A stretch of 64,000 nt of DNA from Blasia pusilla (lineage: Eukaryota; Marchantiophyta; Marchantiopsida; Blasiales), in the NCBI GenBank assembly GCA_050084515.1, contig CM114275.1, positions 21,638,001 through 21,702,000 on the forward strand. The letters run 5' to 3'. Of the stretch, positions 23,071 through 31,627 are shown in pieces. The notes beneath the pieces are model-generated. The model was not told where the DNA came from and searched no databases. It saw nothing but the letters and a program-made list of their open reading frames with translations. The translations under genes and the position numbers were made by a program. How positions within the stretch are numbered: position 1 is the first letter of the stretch; each line of letters begins with the position of its first letter.

Positions 23071-23439
23071 TAAAGGCAAAACAACTCCTATAAGCACGTA
23101 GGGCGTGTCAGCGTCGTTTCTCACCTCCCGTAAGCTTGGGCCCAAGTAATGGCTCCCAAGTCTCCTCCTTTGGCACATTAGAGGGAGGCGATGCCATTGG
23201 TCGCTCATAACCCCCTCACAAGATGGTACACCCTTAGCTACACCATCATCGAGCAAATAACTCCTCCTCCAAAGATGAGCAACCAACTCCACATGCCCAG
23301 CCATTACATCCCATTTACTCCAAGGATGCAAAATACTACTCTCCTCGCCCTTGCCCGATGCCTCTACCGTCCGGTAGCCATCGAGCTCATTACAAGGGGT
23401 GGAAGACCCCGGACATAGTCGAAGTCGAAGTATTTGCTC

Positions 23440-24425
23440 GCCATACCAAGACTCAAAATCCAAGTGAAACAATTCAGGTCCATGGCTGACCCAACACATG
23501 ACGTCGTGAAGCCTCGAAATAGAAAGCGCATTTGTCACACGAAGAGCAAATCCCCCATCGACGCTCTCTCTCATCAGCGTTAGGCTCCACCAACCTATCG
23601 CACATGAGAATCCCATACAAGCCCGGACCACCTTCCTGTAGGCATGTGACGAGGAAAACTCACAAATGTGGGTAGTGCCATCCTAGGTGGCCCCACACGG
23701 TTCTGCCATGGGTGACCGATCAATAACCCTCACCACTTGAGAAAGTCGCCTAGTATCCAAGATACTATCCACTCTAAGGCGAGGATCCCGCTGCACTGCA
23801 TCATATGCTCGACGTAGAACCTCCCTAGGCAACAAGTTTGTCCACCACAAGCGTGGACAATGTGCACGCGAGCCAACTCTTGTTTGCATCCAACAACACC
23901 GCTGGTCCAATCCAAGACCGCACCTCATGAACACTCGCCATCATCCGGGTCCGAGTGTCACCCAACAATGGAACATTCTCTAGAATGTAAGCTAGAGCAC
24001 GTGCCTGATGAACCTGAAGATGTCGTAACACCCGTAACATCTCCCAAAACAATCGAGACCTAGGGTCATGTAATCCCTCACCACGACCAGCACGTGTATG
24101 ACCCTGACATGGCCATCCAGCAATCACCAAATCCACAGGACCAACCCTCTCAAGGTCCTGCGTCCCCAACAATGCAATGTGTGATGGTAAAGCACATTTG
24201 GTACCCACGAATAGCGATGGCGGCAACAACTCGGGTATCTCCGCATCAATCGACCAATATGTCGAGATGAGACTCTCTGGGCCGTCTCATCTCACTCCAC
24301 ATACACGTATCTCCGCACAGGAATACCGGCCTGCAACACTGCAGCCAAACCAGTGCTAATCCCACCAAAGAGATCTAACACACAAATACCCTCCGACGGA
24401 TACTGCCATACAATGGGTGTAGTAT
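23440..24425 (-). pseudogene. DNMT3/DRM-like cytosine-5 DNA methyltransferase domain of copy B
   Basis: Better preserved than in copy A. In order on the minus strand: motif I with VLDLFGGISTGLAAVLQAG (about 24325-24385), YVYVE, then an open frame 24229-23825 with GPVDLVIAGWPCQGH (motif IV with the catalytic Cys), RSRLFWEMLRVL, ALAYILENVPLL (motif VI) and GPAVLLDA. After a frameshift near 23880 follow VGSRAHCPRLWWTNL (DNMT3-like motif VIII) and, near 23440-23530, the C-terminal RRHVLGQ-like and MDLNC-like residues in another phase. The reaction would be transfer of methyl from S-adenosylmethionine to cytosine C5 in DNA. Frameshifts mean the full domain cannot be made from this copy. Confidence 0.9.
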
Positions 24426-24559
24426 CCAAAGGGGATAACCCAATTGGACCATGAGGATGCCACTGCTGCAAAAATAGGGACCTCCTCTACCTCTCTCATG
24501 CGCAGGAGAATCCATAGCAGAAAAATTACCCTCCAAAAGTCTCCGGCCAAGTGACTACT

Positions 24560-24770
24560 CCACTAAAACCAGCCACAGATGCTAACACCTTGTTGGGGAA
24601 GACCCTCCTGGTCGAGCCCCGAAATAAATCTCACAGAACTTGGCTCATACGTCCATCCCGGACGCCAACCAGTGCAGTAAGAAGACGTCTCGACCCGATA
24701 ATCCATCTGAAAACCCATCGGGTACAATACCGCTCCTCCAACTAGTACATCACGGCGGCTAATCTCTGGA
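24560..24770 (-). pseudogene. Protease-distal remnant of copy B
   Basis: The minus-strand frame 24784-24563 contains VLVGGAVLYPMGFQMDYR, which matches the stretch after the protease in copy A (about 1663-1710). It then shows YCTGWRPGWTYEPSSVRF. Upstream of it the sequence turns into the 18-bp minisatellite, so the catalytic DSG part is missing. This marks the truncation point of copy B. Confidence 0.8.
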
Positions 24771-25510
24771 CGGGGGCTAGTCACAGGCCGGCGGCTATTG
24801 TCGGGACGGCGGCTATTTTCTAGGCAGCTGGCTATTCTCTGGACGGCTGCTAATCACAGTCCGGCGGCTAATCTCAACATGGCGGCTAATCACAAGCCGG
24901 CGGCTATTGTCGGGACGGCGGCTATTCACAGGCCCGGCGACTATTTTCTAGGCGGCTGGCTATTCTCTGGACGGCTGCTAATCACAGTCCGGCGGCTCAT
25001 CTCTGGACGGCGGCTAGTCATAGGCCGGCGGCTATTGTCGGGACGGCGGCTACTCACAGGCGAGGCGGTTATTTTCTAGGCGGCTGGCTATTCTCTGGAC
25101 GGATGCTAATCACAGTCCGGCGGCTAATCTCTGGACGGCGGCTAGTCACACGCCGACGGCTATTGTCGGGCCGGCGGCTATTTTCTAGGCGGCTAGCTAT
25201 TCTCTTGACGGCTGCTAATCATAGTCCGGCGGCTAATCACAAGCCTACGGCTATTGTCGGGACGGCGGCTATTCACAGGCCCGGCGGCTGGCTATTCTCT
25301 GGACGGCTGCTAATCACAGTCCGGCGGCTAATCTCTAGACGACGGCTATTGTCGGGACGGCGGCTATTCACAGGCCCGGCGGCTATTCTCTGGACGACAA
25401 CTAATCAGAGCCGCAAAAATTTTCAGGACGGCTGCTAATCACAGTCCGGCGGCTATTCTCTGGACGACGGCTAAGGGAGTTAGGCCGGCCTCAGGACGGC
25501 AGCTAATCAC
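24765..25510. repeat. 18-bp GC-rich minisatellite (about 38 units) with a 7-unit higher-order period
   Basis: Tandem variants of a unit such as CCGGCGGCTAATCACAGG run for about 740 bp. Distinct variants (ending in TTTTCTAGG, TTCTCTGG, ATCACAGT, TTGTCGGG, TTCACAGG) recur in the same order. The marker TATTTTCTAGG recurs near 24815, 24943, 25070 and 25182, giving a higher-order period of about 112-130 bp, or roughly seven units. Because 18 is a multiple of three, long open frames arise in several phases; these are not genes. Confidence 0.88.
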
Positions 25511-26875
25511 ACCCTCCATCTCCTTCCATTTTATTTTTTTCTACACCCTCCCTCTCCTCCCTTCATGTTCCCTCCATTCCCTGCTTAATTTTTCCCTCCC
25601 CTTCCTTGTTTTTTCCTCCCTCTTCAGTATCTTTTTTCCTCTCCTCCCTTCATTTCTCTTCCATTCCTAGTTTTTCCTCCCTCTTCTTCAACTTTTTTCC
25701 TCTCCTCCATTCCTTCATTATTCTTAATCCCTTCAAACTTTTTCCTCTCCTCCCTTCATGTTTTCTCCATTCCCTCCTTTATTTTTCCCTCCCCTTCCTT
25801 ATTTTTCCTCCCTCTTCTTCAATTTTCTTCCTCTCCTCCCTTCATGTTTCCTCCATTCCCTGCTTTATTTTTCCCTGCCCTTCCTTTTTTTTCCTCCCTC
25901 TTCTTCATTTTTTTTCCTCTCCTCCCTTCATGTTCCCTCCATTCCCTGCTTAATTTTTCCCTCCCCTTCCTTGTTTTTCCTCCCTCTTCAGTATCTTTTT
26001 TCCTCTCCTCCCTTCATTTCTCTTCCATTCCTAGTTTTTCCTCCCTCTTCTTCATTTTTTTTTCCTCTCCTCTAATAATTTCTCCTCCATTCCTTGTTTT
26101 TCCTCCCTCTTCTTCAACTTTTTTCCTCTCCTCCATTCCTTCACCAATCTTAACCCCTTCATGTTTTTTCCTCTCCTCCCTTCATGTTTTCCTCCCTCTT
26201 CTTCAAATTTTTTCCTCTCCTCCCTCTTCTTCATTTTTTTTAGTCTCCTCTAATCATTTCTCCTCCATTCCTTGTTTTTCCTCCCTCTTCTTCAACTTCA
26301 CTCCTCTCCTCCATTGCTTCACCAATCTTAACCCCTTCATGTTTTTTCCATTCCTCCCTCCATGTTTTCTCCATTCTCTCATTTATTTTCCCCTCCCCTT
26401 CCTTCTTTTTCCTCCCTCTTCTTCAACTTTTTTCCTCTCCTCCTCTTCTTTTTTTTTTTTTCTCTCTCCTCCATTCCTTCACTATTCTTAACCCCTTCAT
26501 GTTTTTTTTCCTCCATCCCCCTCTCCTTCCTCAATTTTCTCCCTCCTCAACTTTTTCCTCTCCTCCATTCCCACCCTACTTTTTCACCCTCTTTTATTCA
26601 ATTTTTTTTCCTCTCCTCCATTTCTTCACTAATGTAAACCCCTTCAACTGTTTTCGTCTCCTCCCTTCATGTTTCCTCCCCTCGGCGGCTAATTTCCTCC
26701 CTCTCCATCAATTTTTTTCCCTCCCCCCTCTCCTTCATTTCTTTCCCTCTCCTTCCTCAATTTTCTCCTCCCTCCCCACCCTAGTTTTTCCACCGTCTTC
26801 TCCCTTTTTTTTCCTCTCCTTTCCTCAATTTTCAGATACCTTCATCCCCTTCCTCTCAAAATTTTTGGCCAGTGC
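25511..26875. repeat. Pyrimidine tract of about 1.35 kb (TTCCTCTCCTCCCTTCATG type)
   Basis: The plus strand is almost only C and T, in imperfect repeats built of TTTTTCCTCCCTCTTCTTCA, CTCCTCCCTTCATG and CCATTCCTTG blocks. The longest open frame (25844-26491, 215 codons, Phe/Ser/Pro/Leu only) is a product of composition. A single GCGGCTAATTTCCTCC near 26682 links it to the surrounding repeat family. Such homopurine-homopyrimidine tracts can form triplex (H-DNA) in supercoiled DNA; that is general knowledge and not tested here. Confidence 0.92.
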
Positions 26876-28015
26876 GAGAAGTGCGGCTAAGGGAGTTAGG
26901 CCGCCCTGACTGCGGCTACGGTCTTATGAGGGAGTCAAGCCCGCCTGCGGCTATTCTCTGGACAGAAGGGAGTCAAGCCGGCCTGCGGCTATGGTGCGGA
27001 GAAGGCAGTCAAGCCGGCCTGCGGGTATAGTGCGTACTTGGGGACGGGCTGGCGTCTAGGTATGTAAATCGACCTTGGATAATGAATAGAAACCTGGAAT
27101 GCATGCGCGCGAGTGGTGGATGGGCAGGCAGGGCTAGGACGTGAGGCCAATTTTCAGATTCAGATTTGAGATTTCAAATATTAGGTCAATTTTCAGATTT
27201 CACATTTCAGATCTGAGGGTGATGAAGGTCGAATGTGCTCTTGGGCCGCTTGTGATTGCAGAGCGGAAGCGGCTAGTGTGCGGATTGGGGACGAGCTTTT
27301 CGGCTGATTGCGAATGCAGAGGGACGGCTATCCTCTTGGGCGGATTGCGATTGTGGAGCTTTGGCGGCTAATGTGTGGATTTCGGACACTAGGGTCTCAA
27401 GTGCAGCCCGCGGCACGTTTGAGGTCAAATTTATGCCATTTGAAGTGAAATGATGGGCTTGGGGTTTCAGTTATTTCTCCTTTAGGTCAATTTGAAGCAA
27501 TATTCTGTGGCAGATTTACCTTGGTGTTGCGGGTTTGGACGCAAGCGGGTAGATGCCTTGTTAGTAACACGCAAGATGGTAGAAATTAGCTGTAGCCGGC
27601 GGCTAATTTCAAGATAGAAAAAATAGATGCCTTGGTAGTAATTTCGATATGGCAGAAATTAGTCGCAACCGGCGGCTAATTTCAAGATGGAGGTATGAGC
27701 CGCTGCCGCCGGCTAATTTCAAGGCGGGTAGATGCCTTGTTAGTAACACGCAAGATGGTAGAAATTAGCTGCAGCCGGCAGCTAATTTCAAGATGCTCGA
27801 AATTAGCCCCAGGCGGAGGCTAATTTCAAGATGGAGGTATGAGCCGCTGCCGGCGGCTATTTTCTAGATGGTAGAAATCAGCCGCAGCCGGCGGCTAATT
27901 TCAAGATGCTCGAATTTAGCTCTGGGCGGCGGCTAATATCAACATGGAGATATGAGCCGCTTCCGGCGGCTATTTTCTAGATGGTAGAAATTAGCCGCAG
28001 CCGGGCCTTCACAAC
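26876..28015. repeat. Dispersed GCGGCTA repeats, many in palindromic pairs
   Basis: The GCGGCTA motif reappears after the pyrimidine tract, first sparsely with GGGAGTTAGGCCGGCCTGCGG-like blocks, then from about 27580 in units of 50-70 bp. There GAAATTAGCCGCAGCC faces CGGCGGCTAATTTC to give near-perfect palindromes, alternating with AAGATGGAGGTATGAGCCGC. A GATTTCA/TTTCAGATT-rich stretch lies at 27140-27220. No coding frame is recognised. Confidence 0.8.
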
Positions 28016-28056
28016 ACCGTAGGGAGTCTCTAGGCACAACAAGGAAAGATGCACCT

Positions 28057-29384
28057 ATGAAGATCACTACAGAGGGCCCTCATGGGAACATGGCAAGCGG
28101 CACACCACGTGCTCACCCTACAACAACGACCAAGGCCCAGCTTTTCATGGAGCCTACGGTGATTACCCGAGGCTCTCAAACCATGGACAAGTTTCTTGTG
28201 AACAGAATGAGTCAAACTGACCATATGTTCACAGTGGATCAACAATTGCAAACAGATAGTATCCCTGAGGTGCATATGGTTAACCGCTTATGCCAGACTG
28301 AGAGCGTGTACCATGTGAACAACTATGTGCAAACTGAGGACTCCACATGGTGGATGAATCACATGCGGTCCAAAGCGCTAGCAATGGTTCCAACACGCGG
28401 TGCTCCACAACCCACACCATCAAGTGAAGATGGTGTACTCCCTAATGCTGGGGGAGCTGAAGGTTTGGACGGAAAAGAAGATGGGCTCAAATCACAGAAG
28501 GTATTATGCCAATCTTCAATTGCCCATCTTCCTTTATATGGCCTCTATTCTCCAATTGTTCTTCACAAATTGCAGTAAGTTCTTATGGATTTTTGGCATT
28601 CTTAGTGGTGAAGGTTTACTCTATATTTGTTGGATTGTCCCAAAACCCTATCCAAAAATCCTTAGTGATCACAACCGGCGCCTATTCACTGTGGGCGGCT
28701 ATTCACACAGCCTTAGTGATCACAACCGGCGGGTAAACATAGCCGGCACCTATTCATAGTGGGCGGCTATGCACACCCAATGCCAATTTCTAGGCGGCGG
28801 CTAATCACAATCAAAGGCTTTGTGCTAAGCACAAAGTGGGGCTAATCACACACGACGACTTTTTTCCATTGTAGGTTATTTCATGTACACATTCCGTTTG
28901 TCTTTGGATGTAGGGACCAACGGAAGAAGTACCAGAGGAAGACCCGAGTGTGCCACAAGGAGGGTTTATGATTGATGAGAGAATCATACAATTGTGGATT
29001 AACCATTTGGGGATGCCCGCGGAAGATGTGGTGCATTTGGAGTGTTGGGAGGACAAAATTCATCTCACTGAACGAACCAGAGCTAGAGTAGATAAGTATG
29101 TTGAAGTCCTGGAGCTAAGGCACGCAGCTCTTCTCGCTGACAGAGGAGATCTCATTACAAAGTTAGGAGTGATCGGCTATGACAACAAAGGTGGGTGGGA
29201 AGAAGCCTTGCGTAGAGTGACAACCTTGCAAGATTCGGCAGCAAGGAATTCACAGTTTATTTGTGATCTCTTGAGTAGGCTAGGTGTGTCATCAGACGGC
29301 TTGGACGAGGCATCCTGTTTCTCCAGGGCTCTAGTGGCTATTGTTGACTTGCAGCGGTTGGATTCTTCAGGTCCAAGCATGTAA
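28057..29384 (+). CDS. Unrecognised two-exon gene model inside the GCGGCTA repeat field
   Basis: Model: exon 1 28057-28500 (148 codons), donor AAG|GTATTA; exon 2 28914-29384 with acceptor TGTAG|GGACC. Both junctions are phase 0, giving about 304 residues and TAA at 29382-29384. The product is not recognised. Exon 1 shows a loose repeat with QTD or QTE every 11-14 residues (about residues 50-90: SQTDHMF, LQTDS, CQTES, VQTED). Exon 2 looks helical and hydrophilic, with no Cys/His finger, transmembrane stretch or catalytic signature seen. The intron contains GCGGCTA repeats (28668-28860), and the same motif flanks the gene on both sides, so it could be transposon-borne. The exon model rests on splice sites and open frames only; it may not be expressed. 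Confidence 0.4.
28668..28860. repeat. GCGGCTA repeats in the intron of the unrecognised gene
   Basis: Five or more variants of GGCGGCTATTCACA and CACAACCGGCGCCTATTCA, with TTAGTGATCACAACCGGCG occurring twice (about 28661 and 28711). They belong to the same repeat family as 24765-28015. Confidence 0.8.
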
Positions 29385-29489
29385 TAAATCTTTGTAAAGT
29401 TCCTTTTTGTTTTATGGTGAAACGATGATCACATCCATGTTGTATAATGTATGTCAAGCGCTGGAATTTGTGCACTTCCACCCCAAACC

Positions 29490-29760
29490 CTACAACCTAC
29501 GGCTAAAACGCTCATCAACCCTGGGGCTGCGGCTAACTCCAAACCCTAAACCCTAAACCTGCGGCTAAACCTGCGGCTAAAACCTGCGGTTAAATTGGTC
29601 CATCCTCTCCCCCTTGGCTGAAACTTCATCAACTCACTGCAATGCCATGACACACTGGAGCTGCAGCTAAAACCTGCGGATAAATCCAAACTTCCACCCT
29701 AAACCCTCGGCTAAAACCTGCGGCTAAATTGGTCCCTCCTCTCCCCCTTGGTTGAAACTT
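29490..29760. repeat. CTGCGGCTAAA repeats with a short CCCTAAA run
   Basis: Repeats of ACCTGCGGCTAAA occur about eight times, with two larger duplicated blocks containing TTGGTCC(A/C)TCCTCTCCCCCTTGG (about 29595-29620 and 29730-29753). A run of CCCTAAACCCTAAA near 29541 looks like a plant telomere repeat but is only two to three units long. Confidence 0.8.
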
Positions 29761-29879
29761 CAGAACTTCTGCAGTTAAGTGCAAAGGTCTACTACTATAG
29801 AAATGGTGCTAGAACAATTACCGGACTTCCCGGTAGCTCATATCCCATGAACAGGGTGTTGTAGGTAAGAGCCCCACTC

Positions 29880-31570
29880 AAGCAAGAGATTTCGTAGGGG
29901 GGCCACTTAAGCAACATAAGTCGGGCAGGGGGCCACTTAAGCAAATATCTGAAAAAATGAAGAAGTAGAACGCGTTCGCACGCCCGCTGTCGGCCAGGGC
30001 AGACGCCGCAGAGCCAGTACTGGACGCGTGCTTAACGCAACTTCGCCACGCAAGGCAGGGCATCTCCGTGGCAGCCCGGACGAAACACAGTGCTCCTCGC
30101 TGACGTTGCAGTCCGAGGCTCTGACCATGCTCGCTCAATCTTGCGAATCTCTTTTTCGGTGTCGCGAATCGCTCGCCACCGAATCAGATCTCAGCGCTGA
30201 GCACACGCGTACAAGCCGCCGCACTCGCCGGGAGCTCCCCCCGACTCACCCATCCCGCGATCGTACATCTAAGGGTCATGGAGTCTGTACGTACATGCAG
30301 AGAAAGAGAAAGAGAGGAGAGAAAAAGCGAAAAGCGCGCCCAACTGCCCTCGCAAGTATTAAGTACACGCTTAACCTGAGAAAAACAATTTTCGGTTATT
30401 TGGTTCATGCTTTCGTGTAAAGCAAGCCGGGAAAACTTAAAGCGCAGCGAAAGGGCCTGGCCGAAGGATCGCGGCGCGTCCGACCGTCGATGCTGCTCCC
30501 GAGTCCTGAAGCGTCTACGCGTGTCTGTGCGTGGAGCTCGCGACAGTGTGCGCCTGTTCCTGAGCCAGAGCCCGTCGGTTGCGGTTGTATGTGCGAGGGG
30601 TCTGTTTGGGTGGAGGGGGAGGCCACGGGATGAGCTCCAGTGAGGATTCGTGAAGGAGGACGACTCTTGGTCATTGAGGGCGGACTCGTCAGTGCGTCCG
30701 GCGCCTGCGCTCGGGCTCGAGGGATGCCGATGATGGAGGGGAGAGAAGCTGCGTTTGACGTTTCGGTCGGGTAAGCAGGGGTATATAGGTTTCCGTTATG
30801 TTGCTCAATCCGCTGTTCGTTCGGGTGTATGCAACTGCGGAGAGACTTCGTCTGTCTTGTTTCGTGTTTCCTCCGGATTTCCGTCGTCTGTCAAGCCCTG
30901 AGCTATGAGGTGCCGGCGCCGGCTTCCGCTTGTAGCTCTTGTCGTGCGCGTTTCTCGTTCTTCCCCGTTCCGGCGCGTCGGCGCCTGTCAACCCTTTTTG
31001 CTGCTCGGTGCCGCCACATCGTTCTCCTGGTAGCTCTTGTTGTACGCGAATCTGTGTATTCGTCGTTCCGGCGCGTCGTCGTTTGTTCCCCCTTCTTGCG
31101 ATTCTGCCATAGCCGCTTGTTCTCCTTTTAGGGGGTGTCGTGCGCAATTTTAGTTCTTCCTCATTCCGGATGGTTGTCTTTTGTTACACCTCTTCATTTT
31201 CAGTATTTTCTTCTCTTCTTCTTTTTCGCAACTCTTGTGCGCAATTCTCTCACAAGCCGCTCATTCTTACAATTACAATTCGTGTGGCCTTTTCTGGTTG
31301 CTACCTGGGGACTTCTACGTCTAGCTTTTACTTACACCGGGCCTCCCGTTGTTTGATAGACGCGCCATCTATTTCTCTGCGATTGTGCTACGTGGGACGT
31401 TGTCGAACACAAGTGCATGTGGTTTTTCCTAGCCTAAGATGAGGTTGGTGGCTTACGGAATGCGAGTGGTGCTGGCTCTGTCCCTTCATCTTCAAGTCGT
31501 CCCGAAGTTGCAGACTAACGCCTCACACCAATTCGGCTAATCTGTTCGTTGTTCGCAGTCACATATTGCT
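29880..31570 (+). promoter_or_regulatory. CpG-rich region and probable 5' UTR upstream of the F-box gene
   Basis: From about 29960 to 31130 the sequence is CpG-rich and lacks transposon motifs. A GTATATAGG TATA-like element is at 30780-30788. The following 700 bases are T/C-rich with several GT/AG candidates, including an acceptor-like TTGTTCGCAG ending near 31558, so a 5' UTR intron is possible. Long opposite-strand open frames here are composition effects. Promoter position is inferred from context only. Confidence 0.4.
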
Positions 31571-31627
31571 TTGGGACTACATCGAAGCGCGAGGTGTTGG
31601 TTCTGTGTGAATCACACATCATCTGGA

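Larger units (their letters stand above)
19364..24770 (-). mobile_element. Ty3/gypsy retrotransposon with DNA methyltransferase and PHD finger, copy B
   Basis: Minus-strand copy of the family in copy A. Read from right to left it contains the protease tail, methyltransferase, RT, RNase H, integrase, PHD finger, a purine-rich tract (complement of about 19942-19950) and the LTR-like region 19941-19364. The 5' part (LTR, gag, most of the protease) is missing: homology stops near 24750-24770, where the 18-bp minisatellite begins. It is disrupted by stops and frameshifts, but the methyltransferase motif IV and the PHD finger are better kept than in copy A. Confidence 0.92.

Noticed and set aside
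24798-25438. Open frames across the 18-bp minisatellite
   Set aside because: The unit length is a multiple of three, so open phases follow from the repeat; no domain is present.
24765-25510. CRISPR-like regular repeats
   Set aside because: Units are contiguous variants without unique spacers, in a plant nuclear context.
25606-26909. Open frames of up to 215 codons in the pyrimidine tract
   Set aside because: Their products contain almost only Phe, Ser, Pro and Leu and simply reflect C/T composition; three overlapping phases are open.
29535-29570. Telomere-like CCCTAAA repeats
   Set aside because: Only two to three units within a GCGGCTAAA repeat; too short to suggest an interstitial telomere.
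30689-31147. 152-codon minus-strand open frame upstream of the F-box gene
   Set aside because: It lies in CpG-rich sequence that is open in several phases and shows an Arg-rich composition without motifs.
31571-31627. Upstream ATG of the F-box frame
   Set aside because: The 19 extra residues show no family similarity, and the ATG at 31628 coincides with the start of the ubiquitin-like segment.
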